Positions 7,829-15,287 of a stretch of DNA of 64,000 nucleotides are shown here, piece by piece. The DNA comes from JABMRF01 sp964434235. GTDB lineage: Bacteria > Patescibacteriota > Patescibacteriia > UBA11705 > JABHMO01. Every line of letters starts with the position of its first letter. Position 1 is the first letter of the stretch. The translations under genes and the position numbers were made by a program. The notes below the pieces were generated by a model. It had not been told where the DNA came from. It saw only the letters and a list, made by a program, of their open reading frames with translations, and did not search any database. The stretch spans positions 1 to 64,000 of the forward strand of contig CAYSUN010000002.1 of NCBI GenBank assembly GCA_964434235.1, written 5' to 3'.

Positions 7829-8284
7829 TCAAATATTTGCCAAATCGATGATTGGCGGAACTTTATCAACAAAAAATTTGATGACGATTTTTGTGTGTTC
7901 CAGTTGACTCATTGAGGCTACATTTTGGGCTTCTTGAAAAATTCTATTTTTTCCATCAATAAAGATTTCCAGGTGGTTGTATCTCAGCGATGTTTTATTC
8001 TCGAACTTTTTTGAAGAAGTTCCACTGTCAATAATTTGAACTAAAGCTTTCTGGAGTTGACTCCAAAATTCATTGGATCCCGGATTGATACTTTTGGTAT
8101 CAATGATTTTTCCAGCCAATTTTTGTTCTTTGCTCATTGGTGCCATGCTGGTCCAAGAATACTGAATTCTGAAGATTCGATTTTTTTGGAAAAATTCAGG
8201 AGCTAGTTGGAATTGTTCAATTAGCTGTACAACAGTTTCGCTTAATTGTTGAATCGTTTGTTTCCGGTCTTTTTTAATGGACAT
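7829..8284 (-). CDS. hypothetical protein
   Basis: This 151-residue soluble protein is read from the minus strand, with an ATG preceded by GGAGGTG. Its N-terminal part (about residues 1-30) is helical and polar. The rest mixes basic and aromatic residues (FRIQYSWTSMAPMSKEQK, FWSQLQKALVQIID) and ends in a hydrophobic strand-like IVIKFFVDKVPPIID. There is no signal peptide. I do not recognise a family. It is monocistronic, with its own promoter and a terminator shared with ileS. Confidence 0.7.
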   Translation of the reverse strand: MSIKKDRKQTIQQLSETVVQLIEQFQLAPEFFQKNRIFRIQYSWTSMAPMSKEQKLAGKIIDTKSINPGSNEFWSQLQKALVQIIDSGTSSKKFENKTSLRYNHLEIFIDGKNRIFQEAQNVASMSQLEHTKIVIKFFVDKVPPIIDLANI

Positions 8285-8314
8285 TATACACCTCCATGTG
8301 TTTATGGAAATAGT

Positions 8315-8343
8315 AGCTTACAAAAAACTGAAGTATTTGTCAA
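8315..8343 (-). promoter_or_regulatory. sigma-70 promoter, minus strand
   Basis: On the minus strand TTGACA (8343-8338) and TAAGCT (8320-8315) are 17 bases apart, about 30 bases upstream of the ATG at 8284. The -10 is weak. Confidence 0.5.
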
Positions 8344-8456
8344 TAGTGGCTTTCTTTGTTTGAGACTGTGTTGATTGCTATGGACATATTGAATAGTTAT
8401 GTATTGTTTAATTTTAGACAAAATATGATTATATAATTATATTTTGTGGAAGGGTA

Positions 8457-8485
8457 TTGACAAAATATTTTTAGTATGCTATACT
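8457..8485 (+). promoter_or_regulatory. consensus sigma-70 promoter of the large structured RNA
   Basis: TTGACA (8457-8462), a 17-base spacer and TATACT (8480-8485) form a near-perfect promoter. The predicted start is near 8491, where the hairpin-dense region begins. Confidence 0.8.
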
Positions 8486-8491
8486 GCAATG

Positions 8492-10150
8492 TTGAGATCG
8501 AGAAGGGACAGTTATTTGACAACCAAACATTAATAACATTGTAAAAATTACATATCTAGAAACCAAGTGGCGTAGTCTACGGGTTTCCGGAACTTACATA
8601 AAGTTTTCAATTCTATATCTGACAAAAACACCTTAATAACAAAATTTTAATTGGGTGATCATAAGTCAGATTAATAAAAGATTACTTTCATTTCCTAAGG
8701 ATTTTTATTGCACTTAGGAAATGGGTCGTGATTTTTTAAGTTGGTGGGTGTAAGCAGACACCCCCGGGTTGCAAATTCTTTTTTCCCACATTCTATTAAT
8801 TATTAAAGGAGGTTTTTTGGAGAAAAAGTTTTTGCGTAGAACACAATACGAAGGGGATATCCCTAGTCATTGCGACATCTGCGATGATTTTTTGCAAAAA
8901 TCCAGGGAAAAGGGCAACGTTTTCCTGAAAGCGAAAGCTTTGAACTGGTTGATAGGCCTGTCAACTGGAAAAGGGAAAGTCTTTTGACAACCCTTGTTAT
9001 CTGTAGAAAGATTACAGATAACTGTTGCGTTCGTTTTTTCGGTTCTCTCATCCTAAGTGTGGGCGAATACCTCGCCTTCAACAAGCATAGGGCTTGAAAA
9101 GGAATTGCATTAATTTGTAATTCTAAATGTGAGAGGTGATGAGCTCACAAGGAGAATATCATGTTCACAAAACATGATATTTGCAGGAAGGGTTAGTTGC
9201 AACTACCTTTTCTGAGTTGGTATGACCAGGGTGTCATATTAACTAAAAACAGTAAGCAGTATTGCTACTGTTAAAGGGTTAATTCTTTTGAATAACCTAA
9301 AAGTTGCTAGGACCCTTGGTAATGTCATATTGCTTAGGGTCCTCCTTGCGCGAAATATCAAACATTGATATTTCGCGCGTCTACCACAGAAATTAAAAAT
9401 AGTTTAATTGTTGTGATGGGCTGTGGAGTGCCTGATAGTTCCGCAAGGAACGATATGTCAACCCAATCCCGGGGTAGGCAGGGTATCAAGGTTCGCCTTG
9501 TTATCTAAATCTCCACCATGTTTTCTAGCAAATATATCTTCGGATATATTTGTGTACAAGGCCCTTTCGGTAAGGGGTACCACCTTGGGAAAACATGGTC
9601 CTAGCTCTTGGCGGAGCAAAGGAAGTTAGTGGCTTGCCTTGCGCCAACAAGGTTTTGTCGGGAAAGTTGGTGGTTGTTTGTCGTGGGCCGCAAGCCTGTG
9701 GGAAATGACCCGCTCTACTACCAGCAGAGGGAATTTAACTTGATTATTAAAAAATCTTGTTAAAGGGAAAGGTAGAGCAAATCAGTCAGCGTGGGACCAT
9801 ACCGCAATGCGTGTAAGGCCCACGGGGGTCTTATATGCTGAAAAGCGGGAGCGAGGATAACCCCCTCGCATGGATCAAGTCCTTTGGCCGGGATAAGATT
9901 CAAGAAACTGACTGAGGCTAAAGGGGGCGCACACTCCCTAAACAAAAAACTTAGATGGAGGCGTAAGCCAAGAGTCTGAGATGTGTGGTCAAAGCGACAG
10001 CCGTAAGCAACGGTGGTGGTAGCTCCTTGATCGGAGTAAATGTCGCACTTGATGATTGTCCACCTACAATCATCTCCCCAATTCCGAACAAACTCCTTGA
10101 GTTTGTTCGGTTTCCTGAGAAATTAATTTCAAATTAATAATTCAGGAAAC
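8492..10150 (+). ncRNA. candidate giant structured noncoding RNA (about 1.65 kb)
   Basis: The region has no convincing gene but a near-continuous series of perfect stems. Examples: an 11-bp stem 8689-8699/8713-8723; gggtgt/acaccc 8746-8763; gttatctgta/tacagataac 8996-9022; aatatcatgt/acatgatatt 9155-9181; aggaccct/agggtcct 9309-9343; a 13-bp stem 9348-9360/9366-9378; ccatgttttc/gaaaacatgg 9516-9598 enclosing caaatatatc-TTCG-gatatatttg; tcagtcag/ctgactga 9782-9915 enclosing cgtggg/cccacg and gcgagg/cctcgc; gcgaca/tgtcgc 9994-10046 enclosing two hairpins; a 12-bp stem 10084-10110; and gtttcctga/tcaggaaac 10110-10150. UUCG and GNRA-type loops recur (ttccGCAAggaa, aaggTTCGcctt, ggcGTAAgcc). GC content rises towards the 3' half. 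It is not rRNA, tmRNA, RNase P RNA or SRP RNA by the signatures I know, and I cannot match GOLLD, ROOL or OLE. The 3' end is uncertain. Confidence 0.7.
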
Positions 10151-10169
10151 TTATATTTGGGAGGAATTC

Positions 10170-10349
10170 ATGACTGAGCAGAAATGTAGAAGTCTAAGAG
10201 AAGAAGCTACACAATTCCTGCGTGACAAAGGTTACAACTGGTCAGGTCAACCGCAAGGGACAGGCGATTCTCAGCAACGTTTGTTTGATCGAAGGCTTTG
10301 TTTTACGCCTTCTAACGGACAAGCTAAGTGGAGAAGAAAGGCCAAGTAA
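10170..10349 (+). CDS. small basic protein downstream of the large RNA
   Basis: This 59-residue ORF has an ATG 7 bases after GGGAGGA. The product is basic and hydrophilic, with many R, K and Q residues, one tryptophan in the middle (GYNWSG) and a C-terminal KWRRKAK tail, which suggests RNA or DNA binding; that is inference. It starts 20 bases after the last hairpin of the structured RNA, so it is likely to be on the same transcript. No family recognised. Confidence 0.6.
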   Translation: MTEQKCRSLREEATQFLRDKGYNWSGQPQGTGDSQQRLFDRRLCFTPSNGQAKWRRKAK

Positions 10350-10372
10350 TTGTTTTTCCAAGGAGGTCAACA

Positions 10373-10423
10373 ATGCATGGTCAGCGAAATAGAGTTTTTG
10401 CCAAGCAAAGACTCTTCACTTAA
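10373..10423 (+). CDS. SD-led 16-residue peptide ORF
   Basis: A strong SD (AAGGAGGT, 10360-10367) stands 5 bases before an ATG that opens a 16-codon ORF, MHGQRNRVFAKQRLFT. The peptide is basic, like the 59-residue product just upstream. A small hairpin (ttcact/agtgaa) overlaps its stop. It may be a real micropeptide or a leader peptide for the next gene. Confidence 0.4.
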   Translation: MHGQRNRVFAKQRLFT

Positions 10424-10440
10424 GTAGTGAATTTTGTGAG

Positions 10441-10469
10441 TTGACTTTTTAAGTGAATTTTTTTAATAA
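10441..10469 (+). promoter_or_regulatory. possible internal promoter
   Basis: TTGACT (10441-10446) and TAATAA (10464-10469) have 17-base spacing. A start near 10476 would leave barely enough leader for the SD at 10478-10482, so this is tentative. Confidence 0.35.
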
Positions 10470-10487
10470 ATCTTTTTGGAGGCAAAC

Positions 10488-11033
10488 ATGAGCCAAAAGA
10501 ACGTAAGTTTTTGGTCCGGTGTGGATATTGATGGTCAGTCGCTGGAGACCCAGGGGTTCAAAATCGGAGAAGGGTGGCGGACTGAGCACGAGATGGTTAC
10601 GACAGAAGGTTCGTTTTTCGGCATAGTGTTTTTTCGCAAAGATGGTTTTGGTGATCGTGAGCTGGTAACAGACCAGACGATCATTGATCAGATCAAAGCA
10701 ATGCATGCTGAAGATCAAACCATTGACGCGAAGCGTGATGCTATTGCCAAGGACCTGGCTGAGAAGTTACACGGTGGCGACGAAAGAGCTGAGTATATGA
10801 TCCGATTACACCTGGAGTTCGAAGACAGTCTTGAGCCGTCTCCTACGGAGCGGAAAGGGATATTGTTTTTTCCTGTGGGTCGGAATGCCACTCATGAGTT
10901 CTACTTTGGAATGAAAGATGGCAAATCCTTCCGTTGTTCAGTAGGTCCCTGCTGGGACGATAATGGCGAAGAAGGACTTGATATTTTAGTTTCCGAAGTC
11001 AAGGACTGGAGTGGATACTGCGGCCACTTTTAG
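10488..11033 (+). CDS. hypothetical protein of the large-RNA locus
   Basis: The ATG at 10488 follows TGGAGG by 5 bases and is preferred to a TTG at 10476 that overlaps the SD. The 181-residue product is acidic and soluble, with aromatic-rich strands (FFGIVFFRKDGF, GILFFPVGR, HEFYFGMKDGKSF), a charged helix in the middle (about residues 60-105) and a C-terminal SGYCGHF. GC content is clearly higher than in neighbouring housekeeping genes, as in the 3' half of the structured RNA. It is the last gene before the terminator. No family recognised; a partner of the RNA is a guess based on position. Confidence 0.75.
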   Translation: MSQKNVSFWSGVDIDGQSLETQGFKIGEGWRTEHEMVTTEGSFFGIVFFRKDGFGDRELVTDQTIIDQIKAMHAEDQTIDAKRDAIAKDLAEKLHGGDERAEYMIRLHLEFEDSLEPSPTERKGILFFPVGRNATHEFYFGMKDGKSFRCSVGPCWDDNGEEGLDILVSEVKDWSGYCGHF

Positions 11034-11038
11034 CCACT

Positions 11039-11074
11039 AAATGCACGAACCTATATCGGTTCGTGCATTTTTAT
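11039..11074 (+). terminator. strong intrinsic terminator closing the large-RNA locus
   Basis: A perfect 13-bp stem, aaatgcacgaacc with ggttcgtgcattt, around a 5-6-base loop is followed by T-rich sequence. Confidence 0.9.
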
Positions 11075-11158
11075 TTAGAATTTGTAAATCAGCAAAAATG
11101 TGTTAGTATAAGTAAGGAAATTAACTCAATCTTAATTATTAAATAGAGAATTAAACAT

Positions 11159-12541
11159 ATGAATACTTATGATATTATTATTGTTGGTGCAGGACCGGCA
11201 GGTTTGTTTGCAGCTTATGAATTAGTCAATAAAAAGCCTGAATTAAAAGTTTGTTTAATTGAATTGGGTAATTTAATTCGCAATAGGCAAAGAACAGAAG
11301 TTATGAGCGGGGTTGGTGGAGCTGGGACTTTTTCTGATGGGAAGCTTCACTATACGCCAGTTTTAAGTCATGAAAAAATGTTACATTTATTTAATCAAGA
11401 AGAATATCAAATATACTTGGATAGAGTAGATGAACTTTTTACACGTTTTGGTGTAACAGCTGAATATTATCCGAAAGATATGGAGCAAGCTATCAAATTA
11501 GCAGATGAAGCCAAGAAAAAAAGTATTAAATTATTTATTCGTAAAGCTCGGCATGTTGGGAGCGATAAATTACCGCAAGTGATTGGTAATTTTGAAGATC
11601 ATTTATTATCTCGTGGCGTTATTATTAAGGATAAAGTTGAAATTGATGATATAATATTAGAAGATAATTATTTGGCTAACCAAATAAATCAAAATGCGAC
11701 AACACGAAAGATAAAAGGAGTTAGAGCCAAAGATGGACAAGAATTTTTTGCCGAGAAAATTATTTTAGCACCAGGTCGTTTAAACGCGCGTTGGTTACAA
11801 AAATTAGCAGAGAATTATAATTTGCTATTCAGTTATGACAAAGTTGAAGTTGGTGTGCGAGTAGAATTTCCAGAAGCAGTTTTGAAAAAACATGCAGAAC
11901 TTATGTATGAAACAGTTTTCATGATGAGAACTCCAACTTTTGATGATGTTGTTCGAACTTTTTGTCCGTGTCCAAATGGTATGGTTTCCATTGAAGAATA
12001 TGATGATTTTGTTTGTGTAAATGGGCATTCAAATTCTGATCATAATTCACAAAATTCTAATTTTGCTTTTGTTTCAGAAGTTAAACTAACTGAGCCAGTT
12101 GAAAATACAATTGCTTACGCCAAGTCAATTGCCAAGTTAGCCACAACAATTGGAGGTGGTAAACCTCTTGTCCAGAGAATGGCAGACCTTAGAAAAGGGC
12201 GAAGGAGTACTTGGGAAAGAATTAACAAAAGTTTTGTTTTACCAAGTCTTCGGGATGTTGTACCGGGTGATATTTCAATGGCCTTGCCACACAGAATTGT
12301 GACAAATATAATTGAAGGTTTGGATATGCTGGAAGAAGTTTTACCTGGAATAGCTTCTAATCATACACTTTTGTATGCTCCTGAAATAAAACTTCGATCA
12401 TCAAAAATAAAAACTGATAAATATTTGCAAACTGAAATTAAAGGTTTGTATGTGGCTGGTGATGGGGCAGGGCTTTCTGGAAATATTACTGGTGCGGCGG
12501 CCACTGGGCTAATAGTTGCTCAAGGAATCTTAAACAGTTAA
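11159..12541 (+). CDS. FAD-dependent dehydrogenase (COG2509 type)
   Basis: The 460-residue protein opens with a Rossmann dinucleotide-binding motif, GAGPAG (residues 10-15), followed by a typical acidic residue at the end of strand two (CLIELG). A GVGGAGTFSDGKL segment (about 51-63) and the C-terminal GLYVAGDGAGLSGNITGA flavin-contacting motif are typical of the uncharacterised FAD-dependent dehydrogenase family COG2509. A C-P-C-P segment (FCPCPNG) sits near residue 270. It is a soluble oxidoreductase whose substrate is unknown. No SD; the spacer before it is AT-rich. It probably stands alone or reads into the SanA-like gene 82 bases downstream. Confidence 0.85.
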   Translation: MNTYDIIIVGAGPAGLFAAYELVNKKPELKVCLIELGNLIRNRQRTEVMSGVGGAGTFSDGKLHYTPVLSHEKMLHLFNQEEYQIYLDRVDELFTRFGVTAEYYPKDMEQAIKLADEAKKKSIKLFIRKARHVGSDKLPQVIGNFEDHLLSRGVIIKDKVEIDDIILEDNYLANQINQNATTRKIKGVRAKDGQEFFAEKIILAPGRLNARWLQKLAENYNLLFSYDKVEVGVRVEFPEAVLKKHAELMYETVFMMRTPTFDDVVRTFCPCPNGMVSIEEYDDFVCVNGHSNSDHNSQNSNFAFVSEVKLTEPVENTIAYAKSIAKLATTIGGGKPLVQRMADLRKGRRSTWERINKSFVLPSLRDVVPGDISMALPHRIVTNIIEGLDMLEEVLPGIASNHTLLYAPEIKLRSSKIKTDKYLQTEIKGLYVAGDGAGLSGNITGAAATGLIVAQGILNS

Positions 12542-12623
12542 AAAGTTAAAAGTTGAAGGTTCATAAAGTTAGCTAATAAACTTTTTACTTTATAAATTTT
12601 ATAAATTTTTAACTATAGAGAGT

Positions 12624-13256
12624 GTGGATTTTGGCATAGAACAAGGTTTTGTAAAAAACAAAAGAAATTACAAAAAATCAACTAAAGTAATTTTTTTTAT
12701 TTTGTTACTTTTTTGTTTGTTTGCTGTTTTGATAATTTTACGTGTTCAATACAAATACAATGATAAAATAAAAAGACCAGAAGATTTAAGCCCGCCAAAT
12801 ATAGGTTTAGTTTTTGGTGCAGGCTTAAAAGCTCGAGGTGTGCCTGGTGTGGTTCTTCAAGATCGAGTTTTAACAGCAATTAAACTTTTTCAAGATGGTC
12901 GAGTAGGAATGTTTGTAATGAGCGGAGATAATAGTACAGCTGGGCATAATGAAGTTCAGGCTATGGAAAATTTTGCAATTGATAATGGTTTGTCTAGGGA
13001 GGTTCTTTTATTTGATCATGCTGGATTAAGTACTTTAGATAGTTGCCAAAATATCAAAGATGATTTTGGTTTAAGCGAAGTGGTTTTAATTACTCAAAAA
13101 TATCATTTACACAGAGCTTTGTATATTTGTAATGAAATTGGATTAAACGCAGTTGGCATTTCCGCTCAAGATACGGGATATGGTAGTCAGTGGAAATTTA
13201 GTGTTCGTGAATGGGGTGCCAGTTTACAAGCTTGGTTTAAATTATTATTTAATTAA
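12624..13256 (+). CDS. SanA/YdcF-like (DUF218) membrane-anchored protein
   Basis: The frame opens at a GTG (12624) with only a weak GAGAG upstream; no better start precedes the membrane segment. Residues about 18-40 form one transmembrane helix, followed by a DUF218 domain: LVFGAGLKARGVPG, then L.DRV..A..L, MSGDN, and a late ITQKYHLHRA segment. SanA-type proteins contribute to envelope barrier function in other bacteria, and the catalytic role of DUF218 is not settled. At 210 residues the length matches SanA. The domain is predicted to face outside the membrane. Confidence 0.8.
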   Translation: MDFGIEQGFVKNKRNYKKSTKVIFFILLLFCLFAVLIILRVQYKYNDKIKRPEDLSPPNIGLVFGAGLKARGVPGVVLQDRVLTAIKLFQDGRVGMFVMSGDNSTAGHNEVQAMENFAIDNGLSREVLLFDHAGLSTLDSCQNIKDDFGLSEVVLITQKYHLHRALYICNEIGLNAVGISAQDTGYGSQWKFSVREWGASLQAWFKLLFN

Positions 13257-13332
13257 AGTATTTAGATATTGACAATGAGTAACAATTTGTTTAGTGTATA
13301 CTTTATATGTTCTTTCAACTAGGGAGGTGAAA

Positions 13333-13644
13333 ATGTCTGAATCAATTGCGATTTTGTCGAGTGAAGCGTGGATTTCTTCGCCTGAAAAATTAATCCAAAG
13401 ACAAGTTTTTGACCAGTATTTAGAAAGGCACAGGGCTTATGTGCGACGGTTTGAATTTGATAAAGCGGTGATAGTTACTTTTACAGAAGATTACGGGCAA
13501 GAAAGAGAGATTGCTAGAGAAATTATTGATCAAGCGCCAGCCATTGCTGGAGATTGGGTTGTGTTGCATATCGGGAAAAAGGGAAATGAAGTAAAAGCGT
13601 TTGCTGAATTATTGCCAGTTAATTTGGATTGTTTTCATGTTTGA
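13333..13644 (+). CDS. hypothetical small protein
   Basis: I use the ATG at 13333, 5 bases after GGGAGGTG, giving 103 residues. The frame extends upstream to 13294 but without an SD. The product is soluble and mixed alpha/beta, with a hydrophobic strand DKAVIVTFTEDYG and a second, GDWVVLHIGKKG. An upstream TTGACA (13269-13274) with TAGTGT 17 bases downstream may be its promoter; TATACT at 13297-13302 is an alternative -10. No family recognised. Confidence 0.7.
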   Translation: MSESIAILSSEAWISSPEKLIQRQVFDQYLERHRAYVRRFEFDKAVIVTFTEDYGQEREIAREIIDQAPAIAGDWVVLHIGKKGNEVKAFAELLPVNLDCFHV

Positions 13645-13685
13645 ACTTAGCTAGTGTAAAATTGCAAAATCTTTGCTAAAAAAAA

Positions 13686-13715
13686 TAACCACTAATGAAT
13701 CTATTAGTGGTTTTT
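13686..13715 (+). terminator. intrinsic terminator
   Basis: accactaat/attagtggt (9 bp, 6-base loop) followed by five T ends the 13333-13644 gene. Confidence 0.85.
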
Positions 13716-13872
13716 AATTTTAGAAATTAATTGTTCATGAAAAAGATATTGCTTTTAATTTAGCAGAAAGTACAACATTTGTGTGCCCATTTAGCATAAT
13801 GTTTCTGTAATAATTTTTTTAAAATTACGTCATAAATAGTGAATACATTAAAATATGAATTTAAATTGGCAT

Positions 13873-14046
13873 AATTATTCAATGAACAAGGCTACTTACT
13901 GTAAAGTTGCAGGCATTTTTGTTGCTTTCGATTTACAGCTAAACAGTATGACTCAGCTTGGAATAATTAGTCAATTTATTAAACAAAAAAATAATTAACT
14001 AATTTAATATATAAACCAAAGCCCAGTCGTACTGACTGGGTATTTT
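13873..14046 (+). promoter_or_regulatory. riboswitch-like attenuator upstream of the MFS transporter
   Basis: The 350-base gap before the MFS gene folds into a branched domain: aattattc/gaataatt (13873-13880, 13961-13968) encloses caag/cttg, tactgt/acagta (13896-13901, 13943-13948) and ctgtaaa/tttacag (13899-13905, 13932-13938). An intrinsic terminator follows at 14022-14046. The segment cagtatgact (13944-13953) can instead pair over 10 bp, with one G-T pair, with agtcgtactg (14025-14034), which is the 5' half of the terminator. The two states share cagta and exclude each other, the logic of a transcriptional riboswitch. It matches no aptamer class that I recognise. Confidence 0.6.
14022..14046 (+). 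terminator. attenuator terminator before the MFS gene
   Basis: cccagtc/gactggg, a 7-bp GC-rich stem with a 5-base loop, is followed by TATTTTT, 19 bases before the MFS start codon. Confidence 0.75.
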
Positions 14047-14064
14047 TAATTATGGGGGAATGTA

Positions 14065-15242
14065 ATGGCTGATAAAATTTTTCGTAATTATCTAATTTTC
14101 CTTGTTCTTTTCAATCTACCATTTTCACTGATGCACGCAATTTACGTTTTGTTTTTGATTAACTCTGGTATGAGTATGGCTGAGGTCGGAATAATTAATT
14201 TTATGTTTATGGTTGGAATTTTTTTTCTTGAAATTCCAACAGGAGTAGTGGCTGATTTGTTTGGGCGTAAAATTTCTGTTATTTGGGGAGTTGTCTTTGC
14301 TGGAATTGGTTGTTTTGTTTACTATTTCAGTTATTCTTTTTGGTTGTTTGTTACTGCTGAATTGGTTATTGCTTTGGGGCACTGTTTTATTTCTGGTGCT
14401 TTGGATGCTTGGGTCAAAGATTCTTTGGATTTTAATGGCTATAAAAAAAGTTCGGAACAGTTTTTAGTGCTGGAGAAATAGTAACAAAAATTTCAACTTT
14501 GACTGGTGGTTTAGTCGGGGTCTTATTGGCTAAATATAATTTTCGATTGCCTTGGTTAATTGCTGGCATTGGGACAATTGTTTGTGCTGTGTTTTCATTT
14601 AAACTTTTGAAAGAAGAATATTTCCAAAGAAACAAGTTTAGTTGGCAAGAAAGTTGTCGAGGTGTAAAGAAAATTTTTGTTACAAGCATCAAGGTGGGGT
14701 ATCGCAACAAAAGTATTTGGACTTTGATAGTTTTAGCTACTTTGTTGACTGTTGCTTTTCAACCATTAAATATGAACTGGCAACCATACTTCAAAGATAA
14801 TTTAGGCTTAGAAGTGGTTGGTCTAGCTTGGGTAGGAATTACTTTATTTCAATTATTTGGTAGTGTTTTGGCTGGTTGGTTAATGAAAAAAACAAGTGAA
14901 GCAGTAGTTATTAATTGGGGAATTTTATTGATTTCGATTTTTGTTTTAATCATGGCACTTGTTCCAAACGCTTGGTTGGTATTTTCATTGTTTTGTTTGC
15001 ACGAAGTTGGTCGAGGTATATTTAATCCAGTCAGTAAAACTTATTTGCATGACCGGATTGATTCTCAAAATAGAGCCACAATCAGTTCTTTTCAATCAAT
15101 GATAATGAAATTAGGGGCTGGTTTTGGCTGGCTAATGAGCGGAATACTTTCAGATCAAATTTCAGTGCAAAAAACTTGGTTGATTGCTGGTGTAATAATA
15201 TTTATAGTTTATGTATTTTCATTTAAGTTAAAAAAGATTTAA
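14065..15242 (+). pseudogene. MFS transporter, split by a frameshift
   Basis: An SD-led (GGGGGAATG) ORF from 14065 encodes the N-terminal half of a major facilitator protein: about four transmembrane helices, the loop motif GVVADLFGRK (the GxxxDxxGRR signature) and LDAWVKDSL. It ends at 14481. The other half, about six to seven helices, continues in the neighbouring frame to 15242. The shift lies at the T5 run 14461-14465: one extra T would restore EQFFSAGEIV and a protein of about 392 residues, normal for MFS. This is either an assembly indel or a recent inactivation. The substrate is unknown; drug/sugar-type MFS proteins have this motif. Confidence 0.75.
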
Positions 15243-15250
15243 AAATTAAA

Positions 15251-15277
15251 GGACCCAATCTGATTCAGATTGAGTCC
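15251..15277. terminator. bidirectional terminator
   Basis: ggacccaatctga/ttcagattgagtcc is a near-perfect palindrome with A-rich and T-rich flanks. It serves the MFS gene and the convergent minus-strand gene. Confidence 0.8.
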
Positions 15278-15287
15278 TTGTTGTTTA

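Noticed and set aside
8769..8987. 72-codon ORF (or 57 codons from a TTG behind AAAGGAGG) with a CDIC motif
   Set aside because: The segment is packed with perfect hairpins (for example gattttt/aaaaatc and aaagc-gaaa-gcttt) continuous with the large RNA, and the start is a TTG with short SD spacing. A real small protein is not excluded but structure explains the sequence better.
9423..9945. Short ORFs on both strands (9423-9629 and 9760-9945)
   Set aside because: No SD, atypical composition, and they lie in the stem-rich part of the structured RNA.
8492..10150. Group I or group II intron, rRNA, tmRNA or RNase P RNA
   Set aside because: No domain V-like hairpin, no convincing P7/P3 core (agtaaatgtcgc near 10035 resembles one but pairs in a local stem), no reverse transcriptase or endonuclease, and none of the usual conserved blocks.
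10084..10150. Terminator at the 3' end of the large RNA
   Set aside because: The two hairpins here are strong but lack a following T-run, so I treat them as part of the RNA or as a processing site.
13855..13998. 47-codon ORF upstream of the MFS gene
   Set aside because: No SD, and it overlaps the alternative RNA helices that account for the region.
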